Notes under the pieces: model-generated
Databases searched by the model: none
Told to the model about the DNA's origin: nothing
The model's input: only the letters and a program-made list of their open reading frames with translations
Source: Agilicoccus flavus
GTDB lineage: Bacteria; Actinomycetota; Actinomycetes; Actinomycetales; Dermatophilaceae
Assembly: GCF_014857905.1 (NCBI RefSeq)
Contig: NZ_JACYXE010000010.1
Coordinates: 155,314-219,313 of the forward strand
Direction: 5' to 3'
DNA length: 64,000 nt
Translations under genes and position numbers: made by a program
Part shown: positions 53,126 through 61,735 of the stretch, piece by piece
How positions within the stretch are numbered: the stretch's first letter is position 1
Layout: every line of letters begins with the position of its first letter

Positions 53126-53845
53126 ATGTCCGACGAATCGGGCGAAGCCGGCACGCCGCGCCGGGCGCGGACACCGCACGCATCAGAGCCGGCGATGCCA
53201 CCGACGTCACCGCAGCGATCGACGACACGGGAGCCCCGGACGGCGACGACGCCCCGGGCGGCACCGACGCCACCTCGTGGGTGGAGGCGCTTCGGGCGTC
53301 GGGCGGGGGCGGGGGCGCCGGGGACTCCCGGCGCCTCGAGGCCGCCCGCGCCGATCTCGCCGGCGCGGCAGCTCGCGTGGGTGGGCGGGGCCGCGGCGCT
53401 CGCGCTGGCGCTCGCGGGCGGATGGCTGCTGCTCGGCCCCGGCGGCCCGGGGCTGCCCGGGAACCGTCCGTCGGGCGTCGTGACCGTCACGGCGACCCCG
53501 ACGCACCCGGCGACCGGGGCGAGCACCCCTGCCACCGAACCTCCCCCCGGTGGGGGTACCCAGGACCCCACCGAGACCCCGGCCACCCCGACCGGGACCG
53601 GAGCGGCCCCGGGCGCGTCGCCGGACGCCGGCGCGACCGATCCGGGCCGCGCGACGGCGACCGACGGGCCGACCACCCCGACCACCCCGGAGCCGCCCGT
53701 GCCTGCTCCGTCCACCGCGATCCCCACGGTGCCGACGCCCGCCCCGCCGCCGCCGTTCCCGAGTGTCCCGGCCGCCCCGTCGGCGCCGGCCCTGCCCGAC
53801 GTGCCCTCGCCGCCCGGCCCCCTTCCGCCCTTGCCCGGATGGTGA
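53126..53845 (+). CDS. Putative anchored protein with Pro/Thr-rich exterior
   Basis: 239 residues as read. A basic Pro/Thr-rich N-terminal region of about 80 residues is followed by one membrane helix (QLAWVGGAAALALALAGGWL) and about 130 residues rich in Pro, Thr and Ala, probably outside the cell. A GGGGAG run lies about 8 nt before ATG 53126. Third-position GC is good at the start and from about 53330 on, but between about 53175 and 53320 a different frame has the better third positions (it reads acidic GDATDVTAAIDDTG). Two compensating frameshifts, natural or in the assembly, are possible. No family was recognised. Confidence 0.5.
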   Translation: MSDESGEAGTPRRARTPHASEPAMPPTSPQRSTTREPRTATTPRAAPTPPRGWRRFGRRAGAGAPGTPGASRPPAPISPARQLAWVGGAAALALALAGGWLLLGPGGPGLPGNRPSGVVTVTATPTHPATGASTPATEPPPGGGTQDPTETPATPTGTGAAPGASPDAGATDPGRATATDGPTTPTTPEPPVPAPSTAIPTVPTPAPPPPFPSVPAAPSAPALPDVPSPPGPLPPLPGW

Positions 53846-53854
53846 ACCCGCGGC

Positions 53855-55582
53855 TCAGCCGTGGGCGCTGCCCGGGGTCCAACCGACGTTCTCCCACCGC
53901 GGGGTCAGCGACGCGAACATCGCGGGCCCCCAGTTCGCGAGACCGGCCCGCGTGGCCGTGATGACGGGCCCGTTCGAGATCGGGAGCTGGCCGTAGGTCT
54001 GGGCCATCCAGGCCTTCTCCGCCGCGTTGATCGCGGCGGCCTGCTGCGCCGGGTCGGCGATCGCACCGAGGCCGCGCAGTGTCGTGTCGAGGTCCGGGGT
54101 CCCGGCGCCCGACGCGTTCGACGGGGAATCCGAGCAGTACAGCTGGCAGACGGCGACGAGCGGGCTCGGTGAGCCGGACGACCATCCCATCGCGACGATG
54201 CCGTACTCCCGCTTCGCGATGGTCTCGCCGAAGGCGGCCTTGGGGCGGATGTCGAGGCGCAGGTCGATCCCCGCCTTGCGGACCTGGGTGCGCAGGAGCT
54301 GCGCGAGGGCGGTCTGGATCGGGTCGTCCCCGAAGCTCGTGTACGTCACGGACAGGGGGCGCCCGGCCTTGGCGTAGACGCCGTCGGCACCCGCCGTGTA
54401 GCCGGCGGCCTCCAGCGTCCTCCTCGCCTCCGGCACCGAGAAGCTCACCGGCACGTTGTCGCGGGCCTCCGGCTGGAAGGAGTAGTACAGGGCCGAATTC
54501 GCGGGTTTCTCGCTCCAGTTCAGCCCCGCGTACCGGACCCGCTTCCACTCCTCGCGGTCGACGGCCTGCCACAGGGCCTTGCGCACGCGCACGTCGGTGA
54601 GTCCCTCGGCCTTGGCGTTGAGGACGAGCACGTTCGTCGTCGTCCGCTGGCTGCGGCGCAGGTCGAGGCCGGGGGCGCCCTGGATCTGGGCGTAGCGGGC
54701 CTTGGTCGACACGCCGGTCGCGTCGATCTCGCCGTTACGGAACGCCGGGATCGTGGCCGAGTCGTCCATCTGGGTGAAGACCACGCGGTCGAGCAGCGGC
54801 CGCGCGCCCCACCAGGACGGGTTGCGCACGAGCACCAGGCTCTTGTTCGTCGGGTCCACCCGCTCGACCGTGAACGGCCCTGAGCGCCACTCCGCGTGGA
54901 CGTCGGTCCGCAGGCCCGCGTTGAACGTCTCGGGGGAGGCGGCGACCTTCGGGTGGAGCAGGCTGCCGAACACCTCGGTGACCGGGTGGAACGGACGGGC
55001 GAACGTGACGACGACCTCGTGCGCGGTCGCCCCCCGCGAGACCGCCGCGATGTCCTCGTAGCCCGCGGTGGCGACGTTCTGGTACGGGCCTCTGCCCGTC
55101 GGGGCGGCGTTCGCCTTCCACGTCGCGGCGAACGCGGTGTGGTCGATCGGGGTGCCGTCGTTCCAGCGCGCCTTCGGGTTGAGCCGGTACGTCACGACCT
55201 GCCGGCCGCCCTCGGTCCGCACCGTCGGCAGGGCGAGGAGGAAGTCGGTCCGCGGCGAGATCGTGCCGTCCGGCGCGTAGTCGTAGAGCACGGGGTCGGT
55301 CGCCGCGACGACGTCGCGGTAGGACGAGACGTTCCCGCCGATGTGCCAGGCGTTGAAGTTCGCCGGCCAGTCCGTCATCGGCAGCCGCAGCGTGCCGCCC
55401 TGCTCGAGCGTCGACCGATCGGCGGGGTGGTTCGCGGCGAGCCGGCTCGCCCCGTCGGCGTCCTGGGTCGCCGGGGTGGCGGCGCCGCCGCCCGGTTCCC
55501 CACCGCCGGAACTGCATCCGGCGAGGCCCGCGGCGGCGGCGAGGGCGACCGCCGTGACCAGGGTGAGGGGACGTGCGCTCAT
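53855..55582 (-). CDS. ABC transporter substrate-binding lipoprotein (SBP family 5, peptide/nickel type)
   Basis: 575 residues. MSARPLTLVTAVALAAAAGL then Ala-Gly-Cys23 is a lipoprotein signal. A beta-rich fold follows with GGTLRLPMTDWPANFNAWH, YRLNPKARWNDGTPIDHTAF and SGPFTVERVDPTNKSLVLVR, the order seen in DppA/OppA proteins. It captures an oligopeptide or similar ligand at the outside face. GAAAGGA is 9 nt before ATG 55582, which overlaps the ATPase stop. It is the last gene of a four-gene minus-strand importer operon. Confidence 0.93.
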   Translation of the reverse strand: MSARPLTLVTAVALAAAAGLAGCSSGGGEPGGGAATPATQDADGASRLAANHPADRSTLEQGGTLRLPMTDWPANFNAWHIGGNVSSYRDVVAATDPVLYDYAPDGTISPRTDFLLALPTVRTEGGRQVVTYRLNPKARWNDGTPIDHTAFAATWKANAAPTGRGPYQNVATAGYEDIAAVSRGATAHEVVVTFARPFHPVTEVFGSLLHPKVAASPETFNAGLRTDVHAEWRSGPFTVERVDPTNKSLVLVRNPSWWGARPLLDRVVFTQMDDSATIPAFRNGEIDATGVSTKARYAQIQGAPGLDLRRSQRTTTNVLVLNAKAEGLTDVRVRKALWQAVDREEWKRVRYAGLNWSEKPANSALYYSFQPEARDNVPVSFSVPEARRTLEAAGYTAGADGVYAKAGRPLSVTYTSFGDDPIQTALAQLLRTQVRKAGIDLRLDIRPKAAFGETIAKREYGIVAMGWSSGSPSPLVAVCQLYCSDSPSNASGAGTPDLDTTLRGLGAIADPAQQAAAINAAEKAWMAQTYGQLPISNGPVITATRAGLANWGPAMFASLTPRWENVGWTPGSAHG

Positions 55583-57954
55583 CGGGGGGTCCTTTCGAGG
55601 GGCGACCCTGGGGCTACGGGGGCATCGGAGGCGGGGCGCGGGCGGGTGCCGAGGTGCGGGCCGGACGTTGCCGCGGTGTCGCGGGGGGTCGACCGGTCGA
55701 GCAGGGGAGCGTCCGGGAAGAAGCAGGCGTGCCGGTGGTCGGCACGGGAGTCCGCGTCGACCAGCGGGGGCTGCCGGGTCCGGCACCGGTGTGCCTCCGG
55801 TGCGTCGAGCCCGGGCAGGACGGGGCAGCGGGAGGCGAACACGCACCCCGCCGGGCGGTCGAGGGGCGAGGGCGGGTCGCCGGCGAGCGCGATGCGTTCG
55901 CGTCGACGCTCCCGCGGCGGGTCCGGGATCGGGACGGCCGACAGCAGCGCCCGCGTGTACGGGTGGCGGGGCCGGGCGAAGACCTGCTCGACGGCGCCGA
56001 TCTCGACGATGCGGCCGAGGTACATGACGGCCACCCGGTCGGCGACGTGGGCGACCACGGCGAGGTCGTGCGCGACGAGGACGTAGGCGAGACCGAGCTC
56101 GGCCCGCAGGGCACCGAGCAGGTCGAGGACGCCGGCCCGCACCGACACGTCGAGGGCCGAGACGGGCTCGTCGAGAAGGAGGACGCTCGGGGCGACCGCG
56201 AGCGCGCGGGCGAGGCCCACGCGCTGGCGCTGTCCGCCGGAGAGCTGGGCGGGGAAGCGGTCCGCGTGGACCGGGTCGAGGTCGACGAGGCCGAGGAGCT
56301 CGCCGACGCGCGCGGCGACGTCCCCGGCGGGCGTCCCGGCGGCGCGCGCACCCTCGGCGACCGCCTCGAACACGGTCAGCCTCGGGTCGAGCGCGTCGCT
56401 CGAGTCCTGGAACACGAGCTGCACGTGCCGGCCCGACGCGCGAACCGCCCGCGCCCGCCGTCGCGCGGGCGGGCCCGACACCGGTGTGCCCAGCACCCGG
56501 ACGTCGCCGGACTCACCGTTGGCCCCGCCTCCCGACGTGCCGCGTGACGCGTCGACGTCCGTCCCCGTGCTCATCCCGCAGGCGAGGTCCATGATCCGGC
56601 GCAGCGTCGTCGTCTTCCCGCACCCCGACTCGCCCACGAGAGCGAGGCACTCACCCGCGACGAGGTCGAGGTCGACGCCGTCCACGACGCGCACCGAGCC
56701 CCGGCGTCGCCGGAAGGGGGCACGCCCGCCGAGGGGGAACGAGGCCCGGAGGTCGCGTACCTCGAGCACGGGCGGGCGCTCCTCCCGCGGGATCGCCCGC
56801 AGCGCCGGCGTCGCGGGAACCGGTGCCGGGAAGACGTCTCGGGGGTCGACCCCGGGGCCCAGGTCGCCCGCGCGACGGCACGCCGCGACGTGCCCGGAGT
56901 CCCCCGGCCCGGACCACCCGACCCGCGCGCCGTGTCGATCGGTCGGGGACGGCCCGCCCCCACCTCCCGCCGGCACCGGGACCAGGGCGGGTTCGCCGTC
57001 CGCGCACGCGGGGACGGCGAGGGGACACCGCGGCAGGAACGGGCAGCCGGTCGGCTCGGCGAGCAGCGTGGGCGGCGAGCCGTCGACACCGGTGATCGGC
57101 GGCCCCGGCGCGCGCTCGAGCCGCGGGAGGGCGCCGAGCAGCCCGAGCGTGTACGGCATGCGGGGCCCGGCGAAGGTCTCGTCGACCCCGGCGCGCTCGA
57201 CGACGCGCCCCGCGTACAGGACGGCCACGTCGTCGGCGAGACCGGCGACGATCCCGAGGTCGTGCGTGAGCAGCAGGAGCCCGGCGCCCGTCTCGTGCTG
57301 CGCGAAGCGCAGGACGTCAAGGACCTGGGCCTGGACCGTCACGTCCAGCGCGGTCGTGGGCTCGTCGGCGACGAGGACCCGGGGCTCGTTCGCGATCGCG
57401 GCGGCGATGACGACCCGTTGCCGCATGCCCCCCGAGAGCTCGTGCGGGTAGGCGTCGAGCACGGTCCGCGGGTTCGGGAGACCCACGAGGTCGGCCAGCT
57501 CCACCGCGCGGCGCCGCGCCGCCGGCCGGGACACGTCCTGGTGGGCGCGCACGGCCTCGACGATCTGATCGCCGACGGTGAGCACCGGCGTCAGGGAGCT
57601 CGACGGGTCCTGGAAGATCATCGCGAGGTCGCGGCCCCGGTACGCGGACATGGCCCGGTCGGGCAGGCCGAGCAGCTGCGTGCCCCCGAGCCGCACGGAC
57701 CCCTCGACGTTCGCCCGGTCGGGCAGCAGCCCCATGAGGGCGAGGGCGGTGACCGACTTGCCGGCCCCCGACTCGCCCACGAGCGCGAGCGTCCGCCCGG
57801 CGTGCACGTCGAGGTCGATGCCGCGCACCGCGTGGACGGGACCGGCCTCGGAGCCCAGGCGCACGCGCAGGTCGCGGACCGACAGGATCGGTTCCCCGGC
57901 GGGCGCCGCGCCGCGCTCCGGTGTCCGGCTCCCGGCGACCGGGCCGGGGCTCAC
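55579..57954 (-). CDS. Dipeptide-type ABC transporter ATP-binding protein, two fused ATPase domains
   Basis: 791 residues: a DppD-DppF fusion. Domain 1 (about 20-275) has Walker A GESGAGKS, signature LSGGMRQRVVI and Walker B VLVADEPTT. Domain 2 (about 400-690) has GESGCGKTT, LSGGQRQRVGL and VLLLDEPVS. Each is followed by the oligopeptide-specific C-terminal cysteine motif (GCPFLPRCPLA and GCVFASRCPV). Long Gly/Pro-rich linkers separate and follow the domains. GTG 57954 overlaps the permease stop and the stop overlaps the binding-protein start. It powers the importer. Confidence 0.95.
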   Translation of the reverse strand: MSPGPVAGSRTPERGAAPAGEPILSVRDLRVRLGSEAGPVHAVRGIDLDVHAGRTLALVGESGAGKSVTALALMGLLPDRANVEGSVRLGGTQLLGLPDRAMSAYRGRDLAMIFQDPSSSLTPVLTVGDQIVEAVRAHQDVSRPAARRRAVELADLVGLPNPRTVLDAYPHELSGGMRQRVVIAAAIANEPRVLVADEPTTALDVTVQAQVLDVLRFAQHETGAGLLLLTHDLGIVAGLADDVAVLYAGRVVERAGVDETFAGPRMPYTLGLLGALPRLERAPGPPITGVDGSPPTLLAEPTGCPFLPRCPLAVPACADGEPALVPVPAGGGGGPSPTDRHGARVGWSGPGDSGHVAACRRAGDLGPGVDPRDVFPAPVPATPALRAIPREERPPVLEVRDLRASFPLGGRAPFRRRRGSVRVVDGVDLDLVAGECLALVGESGCGKTTTLRRIMDLACGMSTGTDVDASRGTSGGGANGESGDVRVLGTPVSGPPARRRARAVRASGRHVQLVFQDSSDALDPRLTVFEAVAEGARAAGTPAGDVAARVGELLGLVDLDPVHADRFPAQLSGGQRQRVGLARALAVAPSVLLLDEPVSALDVSVRAGVLDLLGALRAELGLAYVLVAHDLAVVAHVADRVAVMYLGRIVEIGAVEQVFARPRHPYTRALLSAVPIPDPPRERRRERIALAGDPPSPLDRPAGCVFASRCPVLPGLDAPEAHRCRTRQPPLVDADSRADHRHACFFPDAPLLDRSTPRDTAATSGPHLGTRPRPASDAPVAPGSPLERTPR

Positions 57955-59042
57955 GCCCGACCCCCCGAGCCGGAGGTGGGGTCGAGGGTGTCGCGCACCC
58001 CGTCGCCGACGAGGGCGAGGGCGATCGTCAGCCACTGCAGGGTGATCGTCGGGCCCCAGAAGAGCCACGGATAGGCGGCCAGCTGCGAGGCGGAGTCGCC
58101 GATGAGCCGACCGAGGGAGACGTCGGGCGGTCGCACGCCGACCCCGAGGAACGACAGCGTGGTCTCCGCGACGATCGCGCCGAACGTCGTGAGCACCACC
58201 GTGACGACGAGGTAGGAGCCGAGGTTGGGGACGATGTGGCGCAGGACGATCTCCCGGTCGCTCACCCCGAGGTACCGGGCCGCGCGGACGTAGTCGCGCT
58301 CGCGCAGCGAGGCGGCGCTCGCACGGACGACGCGGGCGAGCCCGGCCCAGCCGAACGCCGTGAGGGCGAGGGCCAGGTGGAGCGCGCCTCCGCCGGTCGA
58401 GCCCATGAGCACGGCGACGACGAGGAACGACGGCAGCACGAGCATCATGTCGAGCACCCACACCCCGACCCGCTCCACCGTGCCGCCCCGGACGGCGATG
58501 GCCGTCCCGTAGACGGCGGCGAGCAGCGGCGTGACGAGGCCGACGACGAGCGCGACGAGCAGGGATCGCCCGGTGCCCCGGACGAGCATCGCCCACAGGT
58601 CGAACCCGCCGGCGTCCGTACCGAGGCGGTGACCGGCGGTCCCGGGCGGCGACCCGAGGTTGAGCAGGTCCTGCTGGTCGTAGGCGTACGGGTTTCCGGC
58701 GTTGCCCGCGAGAGCGAAGAGCACGACCGCGGCCAGCATCACCCCGCCGAGCACCGCGCCCGGGTTGCGCGCGAGGCGCCGGGTGACGAGCCGCATCCTC
58801 GGGGTGCCCACCGGCGCCCGGACCGGCGTCGTGATCCGCGCGAACCCGGCCCCGGCGGCCGCCCCCGGCGTCGCGAGACCGCCGCCGACACCGCCCGTGG
58901 CACCCGGGAGCGACGGCGTGCGCACCGGTCCGGGCCCCGTCGTCGGCCCCTCGCCGCCCTGCCGGCCGCGCCCGCCCCGTTCGCCCGGTCCGTGCTGTTC
59001 GTGCCGGCGGCCCGGTCCGTGCTGCACGCTGTGCTCCGTCAC
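57951..59042 (-). CDS. ABC transporter permease, DppC type
   Basis: 363 residues. The core (from about residue 83) has five to six membrane helices and the EAA loop REIVLRHIVPNLGSYLVVTV that docks to the ATPases. LGTDAGGFDLWAMLVRGTGR is the usual DppC start of the transport domain. The first 80 residues are a Gly/Pro/Arg-rich extension, unusual for the family. Met83 is an in-frame alternative, but its upstream GAGG is too close. GTG 59042 is one base after the previous stop. Partner of the DppB-type permease. Confidence 0.92.
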   Translation of the reverse strand: MTEHSVQHGPGRRHEQHGPGERGGRGRQGGEGPTTGPGPVRTPSLPGATGGVGGGLATPGAAAGAGFARITTPVRAPVGTPRMRLVTRRLARNPGAVLGGVMLAAVVLFALAGNAGNPYAYDQQDLLNLGSPPGTAGHRLGTDAGGFDLWAMLVRGTGRSLLVALVVGLVTPLLAAVYGTAIAVRGGTVERVGVWVLDMMLVLPSFLVVAVLMGSTGGGALHLALALTAFGWAGLARVVRASAASLRERDYVRAARYLGVSDREIVLRHIVPNLGSYLVVTVVLTTFGAIVAETTLSFLGVGVRPPDVSLGRLIGDSASQLAAYPWLFWGPTITLQWLTIALALVGDGVRDTLDPTSGSGGRA

Positions 59043-59043
59043 G

Positions 59044-60033
59044 TCAGTGCACCCGCACCCGGGGGTCGACGAGAGCGACCGAGAGGTCGGCGAGGATCGC
59101 CCCCACGGCGAACGTCACGCCGCCGAAGGCGACCCCGGCGACGACCGCGTTGACGTCCTGCGTCGCCGTGATCGCGCTCAGGGTGTACACGCCGAGCCCC
59201 TGCCACGCGAAGACCTGTTCGACGACGAACGTGCCCGTGAAGATCGCCGGGATGGCGAACGCGATGCCCTGCGCCACGGGGATGAACGAGGTCCGCACCG
59301 CGTGCCGCCGCACCGCCTGCCCCCGCGTGAGGCCCCGGGCGCGGGCGGCGCGCACGTGATCGGCCCCGATCGTGTCGAGGAGCAGAGAGCGCTGGAGGAG
59401 CTGATAGCCGGCGTGGCCGAGGAGCGTCAGGGCGATCGTCGGGAGGGCGAGGTGCTGTGCGACGTCGACGAGCCCGCCCCACGCGCCCGCCGGCGGCGTG
59501 GGTGACGAGGCGCCGCTGACATGGACGAGCCTGCGGCCGGCGCGCTCGTTGACCGCGATCCCCGCCAGCTGCACGCCGAGGCACAGCACGACGGCGGGGA
59601 TCGTGCTGACCAGGTAGCTCGCCCCGGTGACGACCCGGTCGCCCCAGCTGTACTGCCGGGAGGCCGCGTACACCCCCAGGGCGACGCCGACGACGATCGA
59701 GGCGAGCGTCGCGAGGAGGACGAGCCGCCCCGAGACCAGAGCGCGGGCGAAGAACTCGTCGTTCACGCGGGTACCGTCCGGACCGAGCCCCCAGTCGAAG
59801 CGGAAGACGACCCCGGCGAGCCAGCGCGCGTACCGCTCGAGCACGCCGGCGTCGGGATCGAGGCCGTTGGCCGTGAGCTGGGCCGTGACCGCCTCCGGCG
59901 TGGGGCGCGGGGTGCGCAGCAGGAGCCGGGGCCGCGGGTCGAGGAACGACACGGCCGCGACGTACGACAGGGAGGTCGCGACGAACACCATGAGCGCGTA
60001 CGAGGCCACCCGAGCCGTGAGGTAGCGGATCAC
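59044..60033 (-). CDS. ABC transporter permease, DppB type
   Basis: 329 residues. MIRYLTARVASYALMVFVAT starts the first helix. LVSTIPAVVLCLGVQLAGI and the EAA loop TRGQAVRRHAVRTSFIPVAQ are recognisable, as is FVVEQVFAWQGLGVYTLSAI. It forms the pore with the DppC-type subunit for uptake of short peptides or related ligands. GTG 60033 is the natural start, although the ribosome-binding site is weak. It is the first gene of the importer operon, divergent from acyl-CoA dehydrogenase. Confidence 0.93.
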   Translation of the reverse strand: MIRYLTARVASYALMVFVATSLSYVAAVSFLDPRPRLLLRTPRPTPEAVTAQLTANGLDPDAGVLERYARWLAGVVFRFDWGLGPDGTRVNDEFFARALVSGRLVLLATLASIVVGVALGVYAASRQYSWGDRVVTGASYLVSTIPAVVLCLGVQLAGIAVNERAGRRLVHVSGASSPTPPAGAWGGLVDVAQHLALPTIALTLLGHAGYQLLQRSLLLDTIGADHVRAARARGLTRGQAVRRHAVRTSFIPVAQGIAFAIPAIFTGTFVVEQVFAWQGLGVYTLSAITATQDVNAVVAGVAFGGVTFAVGAILADLSVALVDPRVRVH

Positions 60034-60528
60034 GCGGGCTCACCGCCGTCCGTCGGAGCGGGGCCCGCCCATCCGGCGGCCGGGCGCCGGCGTCGACGCG
60101 GGCCACGCCGGGCCGGACGTGTGGTCATGGCCCCTCCCGGCGGTCGTGTCGTGGGCGGCGGTCCGCGACGGGGACCGCCGGGCGCGCCCACGCCGGGGTC
60201 GACGTCGGCGCGACCTGCGCTGCCGATGACCGGAAGCTAACACCGGGCACCGACAGGGTCCCGTCGATTCGGGTGCGTCGCGTCGCAAACCTACTGTGCC
60301 CGAGTCGAATCGAGTCCCGCTGCGCCGCGACCCGGGAGGGATTGCCCCCCGAGACGTCCATGCCCGCCAGTCGGGCCCGGGCCGCATCCGGCGCCGATCT
60401 GATCTACGTTGGCGGGGACGTCGACGGCGCGTCCGGCCCTCGGTCCCGATCGGATCGCGGTCGCCATCGCGTCGGCGCCGACCGCCGCGACCGCGGCCGG
60501 TCGGACACCCGTGCCGAAGGAGCAGCCG
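60034..60528. other. 495-bp divergent control region between the ABC importer and acyl-CoA dehydrogenase
   Basis: No gene is supported. Candidate -10 hexamers are TACGTT (60405-60410, plus) for the dehydrogenase and TTAGCT (60235-60240, minus) for the importer. An inverted repeat at 60264-60313 lies between them. Confidence 0.5.
60264..60313. promoter_or_regulatory. Inverted repeat TCGATTCG/CGAATCGA in the divergent control region
   Basis: TCGATTCG (60264-60271) and CGAATCGA (60306-60313) are perfect inverted 8-mers separated by 34 nt. They flank A/T-richer sequence with a TACTGT/TAGGTT patch. They could bind a regulator shared by the two divergent units. Confidence 0.35.
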
Positions 60529-61707
60529 ATGTTCGAACTGTCGAGCGACCACGAGGACTTCCGCCAGGCGGTCCGCGACTTCGCCGAGCAGGAGGTGGCC
60601 CCGCACGTCGCGCAGTGGGACCGCGACTCCTACTTCCCGAGTGAGCTCGTGCCCAAGATGGGCGAGATGGGCCTCTTCGGCATCGTCGTCCCGGAGGAGT
60701 ACGGCGGCACCCGCGAAGAGGGCGCGTTCACCTACCTGTGCCTCGCGATCGAGGAGCTGGGCCGGGTCGACCAGTCGATCGGCATCACCCTGTCGGCGGG
60801 CGTCGGCCTCGGCATCAACCCGATCCTCACCTTCGGCGACCACGCCCAGAAGGAGCGCTTCCTGCCCGACCTCGTCGCCGGGCGCGCGCTGGCCGGCTTC
60901 GGTCTCACGGAACCGGAGGCGGGTTCCGACGCGGGGGCCACGAAGACCCGGGCGCGCCTGGAGGGCGACCAGTGGGTCGTCGACGGCGCCAAGGCGTTCA
61001 TCACGAACTCCGGCACCGACATCACGTCGGTGGTCACGGTGACGGCCCGCACGGGGCAGCGCGAGGACGGGCGTCCCGAGATCAGCGCCATCATGATCCC
61101 CGCCGGAACCCCCGGGTTCACCGTGGAGCCCCCCTACCGCAAGCTCGGCTGGCACATCAGCGACACCCACGGGCTCACGTTCGAGAACTGCCGCGTCCCG
61201 GAGGAGAACCTGCTCGGGGCGCGCGGGCACGGGTTCCGCCAGTTCCTCGCCACCCTCGACGACGGTCGCATCGCCATCGCGGCGCTCGCGGTGGGCATGG
61301 CGCAGGCGATGCTCGAGCAGTCCACCGAGTACGCGAAGACGCGCATCGCCTTCGGGCGTCCGATCGGCGTCAACCAGGGCGTCTCGTTCCCGATCGCCGA
61401 CCTGGCCGTGTCCGTCGAGGCCGCCCGCCTGCTCACCTACAAGGCGGCGTGGCTCAAGGACGAGCTGGAGGCCGGCCGGCGCACGTCCGCCGAGGTCAAG
61501 AACGCCGCCGCCATGGCCAAGCTGTACGCCACGGAGGCCGCCGTGTCGGCGACGCGCACGGCCGCGCAGGTGTTCGGGGGCAACGGGTTCATGGAGGAGT
61601 ACCCGATCGCCCGGTTCTACCGGGACGCGAAGATCCTCGAGGTCGGCGAGGGCACGTCGGAGGTCCAGCGGATGCTCATCGGTCGCGGCCTCGGCCTGCC
61701 GAGCTGA
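60529..61707 (+). CDS. Acyl-CoA dehydrogenase
   Basis: 392-residue FAD enzyme that introduces the alpha-beta double bond in acyl-CoA thioesters (beta-oxidation or branched-chain amino acid catabolism). FGLTEPEAGSDAGATKTRA and FITNSGTDIT match the family signatures. YAKTRIAFGRPIGVNQGVSF and YRDAKILEVGEGTSEVQRML are conserved; the Glu of EGTSEVQR is in the catalytic base position. GAAGGAG lies 6 nt before ATG 60529. The carboxylase beta gene follows after 28 bp, so they form an operon typical of isovaleryl/isobutyryl or propionyl pathways. Chain-length preference is not assigned. Confidence 0.95.
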   Translation: MFELSSDHEDFRQAVRDFAEQEVAPHVAQWDRDSYFPSELVPKMGEMGLFGIVVPEEYGGTREEGAFTYLCLAIEELGRVDQSIGITLSAGVGLGINPILTFGDHAQKERFLPDLVAGRALAGFGLTEPEAGSDAGATKTRARLEGDQWVVDGAKAFITNSGTDITSVVTVTARTGQREDGRPEISAIMIPAGTPGFTVEPPYRKLGWHISDTHGLTFENCRVPEENLLGARGHGFRQFLATLDDGRIAIAALAVGMAQAMLEQSTEYAKTRIAFGRPIGVNQGVSFPIADLAVSVEAARLLTYKAAWLKDELEAGRRTSAEVKNAAAMAKLYATEAAVSATRTAAQVFGGNGFMEEYPIARFYRDAKILEVGEGTSEVQRMLIGRGLGLPS

Positions 61708-61735
61708 CGCCCGCCCGAGACGACGAGGACCACAC

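Noticed and set aside
53032..53961. Alternative 309-codon plus-strand frame over the anchored protein gene
   Set aside because: It lacks the membrane helix and turns into Arg-rich filler after about 53340; only its middle looks coding, which is recorded as a possible frameshift.
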